NCBI GenBank assembly: GCA_963920705.1
Contig: CAWUCO010000001.1
Coordinates: 248,001 to 312,000 of the forward strand
Length of the DNA stretch: 64,000 nucleotides
Direction: 5' to 3'
From: Odiellus spinosus
Taxonomy: Eukaryota; Arthropoda; Arachnida; Opiliones; Phalangiidae
The position numbers and the translations under genes are program-made. The notes beneath the pieces were generated by a model. The model was not told the DNA's origin and searched no databases. It worked only from the letters and a program-made list of their open reading frames with translations. Positions 45,563-57,831 of the stretch are shown one piece after another (within the stretch, counting starts at the first letter, position 1; the number at the start of each line of letters is the position of its first letter).

Positions 45563-46540
45563 TAATAAATAAAATTTAAACCAAACAGCTTGATTTTATT
45601 ATTTTATTGATTTTCTTCGAATTGTAAATAAGTGAAAACCGCGAATTGGTTCGTTGTTTGATAAAAGGTACGGCAAATGATCGTTTTTGGTGAGTTGTCC
45701 ATTGACTACCGCCTTAAATAACCATTTTTGTAAGATAGTAATTATAGTAATGCCATTTTTAATGTTTATTGAACTATACAACTCTTTTTTATATTCGTGC
45801 GGATACAAGATTAGTTACATATGTGTTTTTAAGAGTTTATAAGATTAAGATTCTTAATATCGAAACGGGATTTTATTAAAGAGACAAAAATGTGCTTTAA
45901 ACCACCTCCAATGAATATCTGGATGATGTTGTCCAGAAAAACCGGACATAGCGCAATCAGCCATAATTTAATTTATATTTATATTCATTTATTTAATTTA
46001 TATTTATTTATTAAGACTAAGAATATGACGAGTCTAGCAAATTTGCTTTAAGAAATTTTTTAAGGTGCTTATTATGTCCCATATTTTATGAAGACCTCTT
46101 AAACAACGCCCGGTAGCTTAATACCAGCAAAGGGCTGGATTTTAATTAGTGCCCGTATTGATCTGATTTCGTGGAAACTTATTTCTTAATGACTAAGTTT
46201 TAAAGAAGCTCTTAATGTTTTAACCTCATTATATCCATTCCTTTCAAAATTTATTGACAAATGTGTGTACTGTTCACGGCGGAATAATCATACGATTATT
46301 AGGTCGAATTTATTCTTGAAATCTTAATCAAGCTTTAGAAAAAACAAATAGAAAAAACAAATTAGGCTAATTAATTGAATCTTCTCGAATAGGTTTTTTG
46401 TCACTAAATAAAAACCTTTAAAAGTAGAATTACCACAAACCGCGAATATTTTTTAATTTTTCGAAATGTTTGATTTATTTCCAGCACTCGCGTTCGCTCG
46501 ACCCCTGCGTTTCGGCTTCACCTCATCACCCGCGGAACGG

Positions 46541-46700
46541 GAAATTAAGATGGCGGCCGTTTACGCGCGCGTTCGTTAATTGTGAAATTAAAATCGTGTT
46601 AATTGAAGTTTAAAGCGCGGTATTTGTGCGGAATTTGTGACTGCTGGATAACATAAACAACGAAGATTCAAATTCAATCAAGGATGAAGATTTAATCGCG
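46541..46700 (+). other. Exon-like element with splice donor, unit 3 copy
   Basis: Same features as 38437-38582: GATGGCGGCCGTTTACGCGC near the start, donor CGCG|GTAAGTCG at 46700. The donor and flanks are kept across the three copies. The homologous acceptor and downstream exon were not found. Confidence 0.42.
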
Positions 46701-49166
46701 GTAAGTCGAAGACATTTTGCGTATCTTAATTTGCCATTTGGAGTTGGGGACTTTGCTTCAATTTAAGGAACGAAAATAATAGTTTTTTAAAGCCAATTTT
46801 GGGGGAAATAAGAATTTTAAATCAACACGCTTTGGTTTAAAACAACCTTTTATGTTTTACAATGTCGATTATTTGAGAAAAAAACATCAGTTGTACTGAT
46901 TTCTACTCTGGAATAGAGTCATAGCGTTAAGTTGACCTCTCGAGGTTTATTTAAGCGCCTCTATATTTTCACTTGAAGCAGTCACTTGATATGGGTAGAT
47001 AATTTCATATAATAGTGCTTAATTATTCAAGTAGTTATATATAAATACATTTCATTAAGAACACATTTAAATTTAAGTTATGTAATGCATTAATATATCA
47101 TTTTCAATTGGCATTCAGGGATAATCTAACAAAGTGACACCCTCTCATATTATTTGATAAAAAATATTGCTTGAATAATTTTAAACGCTGTTTATGATCA
47201 CTGGAACATTGCTGTTGAAATGTTTCTTCGAAGTTCTTGTTATTAATGATAATAGCCATCAGCTTGGATATAATAATAGGCTGTAAAGATATTTAATCAG
47301 CTCCACAGCGTAGTGTTCAGGACCAAGCTAATAATGTTACATTGAAAATAAAACTGTTCTTGATCCTATAGCTCGGAATCGGATAATGATTAACTTAGTA
47401 TATCCATTGATAACTAGGCTTTTTTCAGATATTTTAATCTCCGATAAATTAAGTTAATATAAATCCACAGATTATATAAACAGACGCGTATCAAATGCTG
47501 GATACGAATTAGACCCGGAGATAAAATTTAAGGCTCGATAAATAAACAAATCGCGTTTATTCGAACGGATAACGCCTAGATAAAAACAGGACGTTTCTCA
47601 AATCCGTGTAGAATGAAATATAATAATTATAATTTAATCTAAATTGAAAGGAACAGCGACTATTCTAGCTTCGAGATATCAATTTTGGGTTAAAATCAGA
47701 GAGAATAAACTCGAAAGGTTTCAAATTGTTCGTTATCGGTGAATGAATAACTCGTATCAATTTCCTATAACAATTAATGAGTACGAATAGTAAGTTTGCC
47801 GTTACATTCTTGTATACGTTAACTCGAATAAGAAATGGATAATTTTTTCGCGAACAGATAAAATCTGATTGACATTCAATTAACAAAACTTCTACGAATT
47901 CCGAGCTCTCTACATAATTTCCTTTTAAGTCCGTTTTATCTGATTGAGGGTCAAGTTTGAAGGAACTGGGAGATGATGAAATATTGTAAAATCAGTCTTG
48001 AAATCTAATGTCACGTGGTGGCGATTCCATCGAGAGATAAATTCCCAATCGATTAGCTAGAATCTCGAAGAATAGACTGAGACAAGCGATTGTGATTCCG
48101 GACAACCAAATCTGGAACATGATGGACAGTTCGTCGATGGTCGTGACAGTGGGTGCGTTCATTTCGGTACCCCCGTCCGTTGCTAAGAAGGATTGAATTC
48201 TCATTAATCGACTTAAGTCACTCGGGCCTGATTGAACAGTTTCCACGTGTCTAAGAGTTCTAAAAAGGGAATTTGAAAAGGATATTAAAGCAATAATATC
48301 ATAAATACAGTCTCTTTGCAAACTCTTGAGCGGAGGAAGCGAAACCCGCAAAAAGGACTGCCTAGTTCAAGTACTAGAACCATCTAGCTTAACTCGGAAT
48401 GCGACGAAGCTTCCGCCTCACTGGTAAAGAGTTTGAAAAGGCAAAGTAGCCAATGGGCGCTCGAGATGACGAATCCGTGTTACCAATCGGACTGAATCGG
48501 AGGTCATTAACATTATTGAAATGTGAGAAAGAAAAAAATTCTTAATTTTCTCTACGAAAAGAGATACGCCTCTTCGGGGAATAGCGAGTTCGGGAGACGG
48601 GTGCCTTGCGGTGTTTCGACAACAAAGAAGGTATGGAAAGAGTGGTTTTACGGAGGTCTCTCCAACGCGAGTGAAAATAAAGTAAAAACATTTATTACAA
48701 ATAATCAATTTCCTTCAAAATACTTTTCGGTAGCATCAGATTAAACATTAATGAATCATAACGGCTTTTAAAAGCCTTTGAATAAAAGTATTTCCATTGA
48801 TTCCTTTCGTTAGAGACTCTTCGGTAGTTATTATGGCGTATTTCGCAGTGCCGTTCGGGAAAGTGTCAAATAAACCTGAATTGATGTTTTCATAGTAGAA
48901 TATTTCGTTGTATAGTTGGTCGATTATTGGAGAATTTTTACTTAAGCTTCTAATGTATTTTTTTAACCAAAAGTGAAATTTATAAATTGCGGATCTCATT
49001 CCTGGATGCTTCTTGATATCTTCGATAGTGTTTATGCGATTTGCGTTGGACACCATCAGCTCGCTCTTTAACTTGCCCGTGTAAGCCTTAATCAAGACAG
49101 ACGTCCCTAGTAACCAACCGCTCAACATCAATTTCGCCGAAAGTCGCCTCGGGAAAACATCCGCCG

Positions 49167-49871
49167 CTAAGAAGTCAAGATTAAATTTGGTTTTATTACT
49201 TTTACTCTCATTGAGGCACTCAACGAGAGATCTTACGTCGCTGAGCTATAGAGAAATGCCTCTTTGGGGAAAAGTGACTTCTAGAGACGAGTGGCGCCAT
49301 CCGCCAAAATGGGAAATCGGATGCAAATACTTGTTTTCAAGAGATTTCAAATGAGCCCTTTTTCAAATATGCGCGGAACATGTCATATTTTAGCAATCAA
49401 TTTGCATATTTCTAGAAAACAAATAGGCGCGCGTCGTGCGCGCTCGGGAGCTCCAGTCTCGAGGTGGGGTGGGAAAGGGGGAGGTACTGTCAAAGCCACG
49501 TATTATCCCTGACTCAGAGATGGCGCTACAATCAACCCGTGGTTTGTCGACGACATCATGGACCAAGTATACTGTAAACGGCTCCACAGCGACAGTGACT
49601 AAATTCCCTGCATTTCGATCTCTCTAGTTTCTCCTACACTGAATTAATATCTTCCCCACGTCTACATACCGCGACTATAGCGCCATCTCCTACGCGTCCT
49701 ACAGCAAACTAAATTTTATATCTCAAGCAAAAACCAATGGGGGCTGCGATTTTGTCGTGGTTCCCTCTACGGTATAATTTCTCCATGACGACATAAAGAA
49801 TATGGGTGGAGGCGTATTTTATCTATAGCGCGTGCTACTCTATGGCGAGGTACTCAACGGTTCTGAAGCAG
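49167..49871. other. Enlarged IR-3 intron between M1 and M2 exons
   Basis: About 700 bp against 374 bp (IR-2) and 70 bp (IR-1). The extra DNA includes G+C-rich tracts and phrases shared with the IR-2 intron (TATAGCGC). No element boundary resolved. Confidence 0.4.
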
Positions 49872-50328
49872 ATGAGAAACGTAAAACCAGGCGTATTCCA
49901 AACACGGGAAACGCTTTCCGATTGACGAACGAACGAATCTCATTTTTAAAAGCCCGCACAAGTGGGATAATAACAGTACAATGGGGGCAATTCTCTAACT
50001 TTTTTATCGTGCACGCGCATACGATAACTCCGGTTTTATCGTAAATGTGATAAGTTATCAAAAAACGGTATTCTCTAACTTCCAAACGTGAAATTATCGA
50101 GCGCGAGATACGATAACCACCCGATAACTTAACAACAGGGTACTTGCTGTCGGTAACTCTTATCGAACGAAGAAAAAACATTTTTCATCATCCCCAATGT
50201 CATTTCAGAAGAGTTTTTAGGATATATAAAACAAAATATTAAAAAAATATTTGAATTTGGCGCCTAAAACTTTCCGGAAACCCGTTTATTTGGTGTGGGT
50301 GGTGTCTAACTTGTTTTTTTTTATCAAA

Positions 50329-51992
50329 ATGGCAGCTAACGCTTTAATGTGTCTGGAGCTTTTACGCCGAAATGATTTAGAAAATAGACGAGCTTTACGT
50401 AGAGAGAGAGAGTTTTACGCGATCCAGGTCAAGCTTTTGAACTGCATGAAAATCAGTTTGTTAAGCTATTTCGCTTGTCGCGACCACTCGTCATTAATCT
50501 TTGCGAGCGATTGGACGCAAGGCTTAGCGGAATACGGATCAGTGCTTTGACTGTGGATTCTAAGGTAAGCCTGGGTTTGTCAAATTACTTTTTATGGTTG
50601 AACCCCTGAACATTGTTTTACAACTTTTAGATCTTGATTGCCCTGCGTTTTTACGCAACTGGGTCTTACCAAACTGGAGTTGGTCAAGAATTGTTATTAG
50701 CTGTGAGCCAACCAACTGTGAGTAGAGTTGTAAAGAATGTCAGCGAAGCTTTAGTCGATGAACTCCTTGATGAGTGCATAAGATTTCCATGCACTTTGGA
50801 AGAGCAAGCGAGAGTTAAAGTCCCGTAAGTATAAAACCTCAAAGCTAATTAGAGACTGTATTAATAACACCTTTAATCCTAGGTTTTTGGAGAGAAAGAG
50901 CTTTCCTGGTGTTATCGGAGCCCTTGATTGCACGCATGTAGGAATTGTTACCCCTACAAAGAAGGATGAACAATTAGATGCGGTTCATTTCTTTAATCGC
51001 AAGGGTTTTTACTCTATCAATGTTCAGCTTGTAAATTTCACTGTTTAATTTTTATTTGTATTCTCAATGATTTCTCATGACAAATTTGATGCGTAGATTT
51101 GTGATTTGGATCTTCGCATTCTAAATGTAAATGGAAAATTTCCCGGATCAACTCATGATTCTTTTATTTGGAAGTCTTCCATGGCGTGCAGTTTTCTGCA
51201 GTCCAAGCATAGGGAGGATGGGTTTAAAAACTCTTGGCTTCTCGGTAAGTAGTTGATCTAGTTTTTAATAAGTAGTCAGATCATAAGAAGTAAAATAAGG
51301 CAAAACTCTACACCTGGTCTTTAGGTTCAAATAATTGCTATCCCCATATTTATCTTTACCAATTTTATCATGTTCTCTAAATTATGAGAGTCGATTTAAT
51401 GAAGGAATATTCCCGCTGTTTATCTGGCCAATTTGATCAATTCGCTATTAAAGGCCATACAAGTTTTCTGTATGGTTTTATTTTTAGATTAAAATGATTT
51501 TATTTCCTGCTACTTTGAAATGATATTGGTTTTGAAGATATTAAATTCAAATAATTTATTTAAGGTGATGCAGGCTACCCGCTTCAGCCTTGGCTAATGG
51601 TGCCAATATCACAGCCAGCCAATTTAGAGGAAGTCCGCTTCAATTCTCACCACAAAGAAGCCAGGAAGGTAGTTGAAAGGTGCAATGTAGTTTTGAAGGA
51701 GAGGTTTCGGTGCCTGCTAAAGGACCGGATATTGCATTACTCTCCGAGACGAGCTGCCAAAATTATATATGCTTTCTGCATACTCCATAACATCTGCATC
51801 ATAAATAAAATCCCAGAGGATTATGATGAAGGAAATGTTCAGTTGGCACCAGAAGACTTACTCAATAGTGCTAATGATGACAACGAAGACCCAGAAGAAC
51901 AACAACCAATCCTACAACCTCCAGGAGCTGGCACTAATTGGTTCAACGCTGGGCTTCAAGTTCGGAAACGAATTTTGAGGCATTTCCGATAG
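50329..51992 (+). CDS. HARBI1-like Harbinger transposase, five exons
   Basis: Exons 50329-50564, 50631-50824, 50883-51030, 51097-51244 and 51565-51992, all with GT..AG borders and matching phases. DDE residues: Asp in GALDCTH, Asp in LLGDAGYP (across the exon 4/5 join), Glu in VERCNVVLKERF. Also ALRFYATGSYQ and SQPTVSRVV (HTH) in exon 2 and PGSTHDSFIW in exon 4. The acidic C-terminal tail is typical. In exon 1 the frame shifts by 2 nt at a (GA)n run near 50404: homology continues in another frame as DPGQAFELHENQF. That slip would truncate the protein unless it is a sequencing artefact or start codons differ. Confidence 0.85.
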
Positions 51993-52435
51993 GAGTTTAA
52001 GCTGGAGGATTCAAAGGCCCTTTTAAGGGCCATTAGGCAATCAAAAAAAGGTAAACATAATGGGTTCTCCGCAAGTAATTATTATGTATAATAGAAACTT
52101 TCCTTTTTCAATGGTATACCCATATAAAAAAGAAAGTACAAATCAAATTTTCTTATCCCTGTTGTTCAGCAATCATCCATTATGATTACCTAATTTTGAT
52201 TGTCTAATGACACCAGAAGTTTGTGAATTTGTTTTTTAACGCGAATAACAAACACGCGCGGAGTGCCTACCTTCTCGTGGTTGGTGTTGTTAACTAAGTT
52301 GCAGTTTAAATTATCACGTGTTAATTATTTATCGAGGCTAACAAGCAACTTAAAACTAAATGGCACACGTTTTATTCTTAAGGTAAACAATATTTAAAGA
52401 TATGACTAAATGACTAAACATTCTTAATAAAAAAT

Positions 52436-54121
52436 TAAGGTGAAGGAAAAGATCTTTCAACAAAGGTTTCGGCACACTTTACGAAGCACCGCAGTATATC
52501 AGTTCGTTCACTTTCAACTCTCGCACATTCCTCTGCGGCATCAGCAAGTCGCTTGAATTGTTGTGTAGTTTCTTCCAAAGCTTTAGTTCGCTTGGTTTGG
52601 ACCTCAAACATGTTCCGGAAGAACTGGTCAGTAGATAAAGCTGAATCTGCCAGCACCCTGTCATATGGCCCAGCTCGTCTGGCTCTTGCTCTGCCTGTAA
52701 ATCAATTTTAGACTCTTTCATCCCTAGAAACTGCGGCTGAAAGTAAATTACCAGCATTGGAATCTCTAGCAGAACTACCGCGTCTAGAATTACCGCGCCC
52801 GTGATTGTCAACTCTCTCAAACTGCTCAGGAGATCGCGCGGGTATGGGCGATTCTGAAATTTTATTGGTACTGTAGTAGAAATCTCGAGAAATTAAATGG
52901 TTTTCCATTAAAAATACCATTGTCATAAATTGGTACTTCCCGAGGGGTAAGGGACCTTCTGGCCTGACTACGAGGTGAAACTCCTTGTCTAGGTGGTGTT
53001 ACGAGACGTTTTGTATGAGTTGCCGAATTTCGCGGATGAGAATAGGCGGGGGATTGTCTCGCCTGGTTACGAGGTGAAGCAACACGTTTCGGATGAGTTT
53101 ATGAATTTAGCGGACGAGAAAATGGTGGGGCCAAATTTTGAGTTAAATTTGAAACAAGAATAGGAGGAGTAGTAGAAGTTGATGGACGCGATGAAGTTGT
53201 AACAGAGTTGGGTGACAAACTAAACCTATGTTCCTCGTCGAAGGCCAAAATTTGAGACAGAGCATTGTTATACAACTGACAATTTTCTTGAATTGACGTG
53301 CTATAAGAATCGTGCACCTATTGGTTATACAAATCTAGTGAATTACTCATTCTAGCTAAATATTTTAAGTACAATTTCACCACTCTAACTTACAGAGGTA
53401 TCTATTTGAACATCTGACTACTCCTTAATGTATCAAAAAGAAAAATAAACATTTGAGTTCCTTAAACTTTTATGGTACTTTTTAAACGTAAAATTTTGTA
53501 ATAAATATACATAGTAATGAAATTACCTCCATCAATGGAAAACCACCTTCACGCAAACTAGGGTTCTCAGTCACCTTTTGCCAGCCACCAGCCAACGCCA
53601 ACAAACGCCCATCCAACTCAGATAAACCTCTGTTTAGAACCTTCTGGTCGATTTCCCCACCGCCAGTCTTTTTTTGCTCCTTAATAACATCCGCCGCCTT
53701 TCCCAAAACTTTGGTTTTCCAATCGGCTAAGGACTTTAAAATTAAGAAGTTGTAAATTATTGTTTTAATGAAGGGGACAACCAAGCTAAAAGCCCATTGA
53801 ACCATAGAAAATATATATTTTCTATGATTGAACTAACTTAAATCTAAAAAAATTTCGGACTTGATTCTTTACTATAGTTATATCACTTTCTAAGGTTTAT
53901 TCATGTTTTCAACTTACTCTTTTCCATGCAGACACGTTTTTAGTTGGGGGTCCTTCTCTATTAAGCTTCTTCGCCATTTCATCCCATAGTGAGTCTGAGA
54001 GTTCCTTGCTGAAGGAGCAAGACTACCTACCGCTTATTAATTGCGGATTAGCTTCTAACAAGCCTAGCATATTTTCCCGTTGGCGAGTTGTAAAGCGACC
54101 ACATCTCGACTGTTTGCTCAT
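52436..54121 (-). pseudogene. Harbinger Myb/SANT-like DNA-binding protein gene
   Basis: Exons: 54121-53918 (MSKQSRCGRFTTRQRENML, then SLWDEMAKKLNREGPPTKNV), 53733-53527 (SLADWKTKVLGKAAD, KKTGGG, then a Leu/Gly-rich helix), Ser/Pro/Arg-rich sequence at 53317-52870, and a final exon from about 52695 (RAGPYDRVLADSALSTDQFF, ending in a coiled coil). The trihelix-like Myb_DNA-bind_5 pattern with the TGGG turn is the DNA-binding partner of HARBI1 that carries the nuclease to the termini. In-frame stops at about 54023 and 53100 damage this copy. The first stop would vanish with an 18-bp splice, too short to be credible. Confidence 0.65.
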
Positions 54122-54663
54122 TTCACTTGATTAAATAAAATTATTTAAATTAAAATAAAAAAAAATACAAACAGACAAACGAAAAATTACTTAAACTGGT
54201 TTCACGCAATCCCGCTCTTTTAAAACCGAAAAGTCGTCTGCATTCCGTGAAACATTTAGGATTGGTTAGATAGCGAAACCACGTGACCGGAAACAATATT
54301 TTTGGCGGCTTACGATTAATTTATCGTATCACCAAAGTTACCGTAAAAATGCTTATCGTAGATGGCGCGCGAGAGTTAGGGAATACGGATTTATCGAACG
54401 ATCGATAAGGTCCCGCCCGGTAAAGTTATCACTTATCGTTTACGATAAAATACAGAAAAGCTAGAGAATTGCCCCCAATGACTGTTAGGGAAACCCAAAT
54501 TGTGGACTCGATGCCCTCCAACGAAAATTTCTTTCCCGCGTTTATTCCGTCATTTACGACAGTTATAATATTTGCCGTTAATACTCTCGACGGAGGGCTA
54601 ATGTAAAGTAATTGAGAATATTCGGTTGGAGCTCGATACAAACAAGAATCGCAGAGCTGCAAT

Positions 54664-54944
54664 AGTCCTGGTCGATTTGCCGGAAATGGGCGCTCGTCTC
54701 ATAGCCACGCCGCCATCTTTTTGTAGTAACAGGTTGCCAGACTATTTCTAATTTTATTTCCCACAAACCAGATTCACGTTGTTAGTCCAACGCCTCCTAG
54801 ATGATAAAATATAGGAGGCGTTGGTTAGTCTGTCGCTATTTTCACACTACAAAAAGATGGCGGACGATCACGTGACAAAAGTTTTCCCCGCCAAATTTTT
54901 CGCGAGGGTCTCTAGACTTCCGGTTTTGGAAATCGACCAGGACT
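54664..54944. mobile_element. 281-bp MITE, AGTCCTGG ends, AT duplication
   Basis: TIR AGTCCTGGTCGATTT and its complement; AT at 54662-54663 and 54945-54946. Removing the insert restores GCAATGGAGG, exactly as in IR-2 (about 41777). The centre has a strong hairpin, CCAACGCCTCCTA / TAGGAGGCGTTGG. A second copy lies at 35333-35639. AT duplications are known for ISL2EU-type elements, so a Harbinger relative is possible. Confidence 0.88.
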
Positions 54945-55028
54945 ATGGAGGAAAAATTAACAACACGAAAGGTGAATATAAACCAATAACTCAAATTTAG
55001 CTATTTGATATTCCGAAACGTACTTTAT

Positions 55029-55321
55029 CATAAGTAACATAATAGACATAAGTATGCCAATAAAGTAATTTATTTACTAACACCTTGTTATACAGTGATG
55101 ACGTAAATTACGTCGATTTTTTTCAATGACGAAATTTACGTCATCAGCGTTACTCCTATAAAACGGATGTCGCGATATCCATTCGCCAAAGACTAAATAT
55201 GAGACTAGACCAGAACATGTTAGTCCAATTATTTTATAGTTCGTGTAGAACAAGCTCTTAGTAAATATTTTGTATGGAAGAGATCCTTAATGGCATACTT
55301 ATGTCTATTATGTTACTTATG
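55029..55321. mobile_element. Element D, 293 bp, CA...TG ends, 7-bp duplication
   Basis: TIR CATAAGTAACATAATAGACA... (about 35 bp) with the complement at the right; ACTTTAT at 55022-55028 and 55322-55328. IR-1 has a single ACTTTAG at this point (about 7830). The interior includes TGATGACGTAAATTACGTC and an inverted AATTTACGTCATCA. It interrupts IR-3 between the ligand-binding piece and the M1 exon. Confidence 0.85.
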
Positions 55322-55856
55322 ACTTTATACACAACGCAATACACCGAATATGCATTTGTAGGAATCTTTAGTCCTCGCGAATAATTATCCACCATGACCT
55401 TGACCTCATCCCGTGGCACGATTGTGACACTAAAGTGAAACACTCGTTTAGTCACGCGTTCTCGTAAAGATTTCTAATTATTAGTATTTATAAAAGGCTA
55501 TCACCTCCTTCCTTAAAGTATACAATGCCCCGTAGCTTAATACTTTCAGCGCGGGTAAATCATGCTTCAAGTTTCAGCAAGGTATATTTTGATTGATACG
55601 TGGTTCTGAAAGTGTTATCGTCAGAGCTTTCGCCCGAGGAGAGACGAAAAAAATCCAAAAACTCCAAAACGGTCGAGATACGGAATTCGAGATTGTCCTC
55701 TCTAGCGGTTGAGATTGGAACCAAGTAGGCGGTGCTAATATCGCGATGAACTGTCTAGACGTTTACGGGGGTGAAAATGTATCGACGGAAAACGACTCTC
55801 CCCCCTCTCTCGAAACGAAGTCTCGCCCGGCCGTCGCGAGTTCGGGTCTGATTTAC

Positions 55857-56815
55857 CATGGATTAATTGTAAGTGCCTAAGGATAGACAGCGGAGGAACA
55901 TTTCTTTAAAAAAGAAGCTAAACCAGTCGGCCCGGGGTTTAGGCTTCATACCTCTTACTACTCCCCTTTTTAGTGGATCAAACTTCTACCAGGGTTTTTA
56001 GAGTATTGTGAAGGTTAGAGGCCGAAGGGTTTTCTGGTTGTCCCTTGTGCTTGGAGCACCACCCACAAAACTCTAAACATTAGTTTCTTCCAACACCTAG
56101 CGACAGAACGTATATAATAATAAAAAAATCCATCTTTTTTTATTAAAATGTATTCTAAAATTCTTTGTGTATATCTACTTATATTCTTATAATATTTTTT
56201 AATATTTATTTTTGGTTAAATTTAAATTTTATTCCTGTCTGGAGCTAGATGGCGCTTTCTTAAACTCGAGTACTATCTGTACTGTGTAAGCCTGATTTTG
56301 TTAACCGCGGATTCGTGGAAGTCCTTGATTCGGGGACTCTCCGAAATTCGTCGCTAGATGGTCCTCCCTGTATAATATTAAGGTTTGAGCCCCTCTCTTC
56401 TTTCCCCTCCTCTTCAGAGATTCCTCCCGCTTCGAACGCCCGTGAACTAAGGGATTTTGCGTGACAGATACGTTCGGCCTCTAACCTCCCCAAATACTCT
56501 AAAAACCCTGCTTCTACAACGGACGGCTTCGAGCGAGAGAGAAAAGGGGGTGTAGCCCCATAAACTTAATACAAAGACTTTTTATCAGTAAATAAAATGT
56601 ATAGCTGGCCTTCCCTAAGTTCGAGTGAAATTCTAAGAATTTACGAGGAGGCTAGGGTTCGATCGCGGATTGCGGTCCTTCTACATTCATTTTGATCCAA
56701 AAAAATAGGCCCTAAATCCAGTTTACCAATTACGGCCGCTACGTTGGTTAGGGCTGAAGAATTTTGAACTTTATCCGCCTGCTGTCTATCCTTAGGCACG
56801 TATAATTAATCCATG
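55857..56815. mobile_element. Element C, 959 bp, CA...TG ends, 7-bp duplication
   Basis: TIR CATGGATTAATTGTAAGTGC..., continuing CTAAGGATAGACAGC, with the complement at the right end; GATTTAC at 55850-55856 and 56816-56822. Units 1 and 2 have one GATTTAC here (about 11803, 45049). It contains an inner inverted pair, CAGGGTTTTTAGAGTAT (about 55990) and ATACTCTAAAAACCCTG (about 56495), suggesting a second, nested element. An ORF at 56493-56260 (-) is unsupported. Confidence 0.82.
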
Positions 56816-56822
56816 GATTTAC

Positions 56823-57791
56823 TTTAAAAAGAATATACTGGGCCTGGCCGCCTTTCGGCCTACTTTGATAGTATTAAATTACGTGGCGTTGTTTACTTTT
56901 ATCGATTAAATGTGACAGACTTTTGGTATTTTATAAATATTTGCCTTACTTGACGTTTGATAGGTTTTCCCAAACATAACCGAACACGACTGTGTAATCT
57001 TTTCTCGCTAGTAGTTCCTTAACTGTTTCCTCTGTGTATAGTGTATCAGTCTGATGTAAAATACATAATATAACTTATGGTGCTTTGATAAAATCTATCA
57101 TTTTAACTTACTCCTATTTTGAAATTGTAAATTTCTTCTCGTAGCTCTCGCATCTCGCGTAATGTAGATGGTCTTTAAACTTAAGTTTGATCTTCGAGTC
57201 AAAATCCAAACTCTCCTTGGCAGCTTTATTTCGGATTCAACAGGCTTAGTTGGATTCATGGAGATCGTGAATTTCTTCGAATTTAAGGCTCATCGACCAA
57301 TCGAATGTTATTAGAAGTCTCACGGAGATCTCGCCTTAAGGATCGATGATCCTTCAAATTGAAGAAATTCAGGATGTCCCTGAATCAGGCTAAGCGTAGT
57401 TCTGGGTAAATTTTAATTTTATTTCTAGTTCATTTCCACGAAATTGAATGTGTCTAAACTATAGAATTAATTTAAACATTTCTTATTAATTACTAATTAA
57501 TTGGAGTTCCCCTTTAAATGTTTATTACAATAATACTAGATTCTGGAAACAAGATAATTTTAATTATCGCGGTTATTTTCAAGGGAAATTAAATTGGTTA
57601 ATGCTATTTTTTAAAATTAAATGTCTCTCGGGGAAGTTACGTTAACATATCTCATTTAGTAAACAAAAAAGACCGCCTAAAAATCGTTATCACTATTAAA
57701 TGAATTTTAAAGTTAATTTAAAAATTATCTTTAAACTTAATTGAAAATGTTACTCGAGGAAGTTACTTGGAATTGGCTCTAGTTTCATTAT

Positions 57792-57831
<40 letters not shown>

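Larger units (their letters stand above)
21506..45762. repeat. Tandem segmental duplication, unit 2
   Basis: From anchor to anchor; net of MITE B (398 bp with duplication) and the P element (15721 bp with duplication) it is about 8.14 kb. It carries IR-2, the most intact receptor copy, and the exon-like element at 38437-38582. Confidence 0.7.
49983..54476. mobile_element. PIF/Harbinger DNA transposon, 4494 bp
   Basis: Ends GGGGGCAATTCTCTA and its complement; AAT precedes (49980-49982) and follows (54477-54479) it. The 3-bp duplication, a HARBI1-like nuclease on the plus strand and a convergent Myb/SANT-like gene on the minus strand are the standard Harbinger arrangement. Both genes carry lesions. 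Inserted in the M1 exon of IR-3. Confidence 0.9.
47992..55450 (-). pseudogene. Ionotropic receptor IR-3, split by three insertions
   Basis: Exons, from the 5' end of the gene: ligand-binding piece 55455 to about 55329 (KRVFHFSVTIVPRDEVKVMVD), cut by element D (55029-55321); pre-M1/M1 exon 54662-54477 plus 49982-49872, split by the Harbinger element between WVSLTV and VLLLSHLCGLL, with the AGTCCTGG MITE just upstream of LCDSC; M2 exon 49166-48699 (GWLLGTSVLIKAYTGKLKS), which shifts frame near 48760 (RLLKAVMIH*, then FNLMLPKSILKEIDYL in another frame); M3 exon 48259-47992, intact. Splice sites match IR-1 and IR-2. Cannot make a receptor. Confidence 0.8.

Noticed and set aside
54009-54026. 18-bp micro-intron in the Myb-like gene
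   Set aside because: Bordered by GT and AG and it would remove a stop, but it is far below any workable intron length; read as an in-frame stop.
55258-55455. 65-codon minus ORF as a complete protein
   Set aside because: Its first part is the IR ligand-binding piece; the rest is translation of element D, so it is a chimeric accident.
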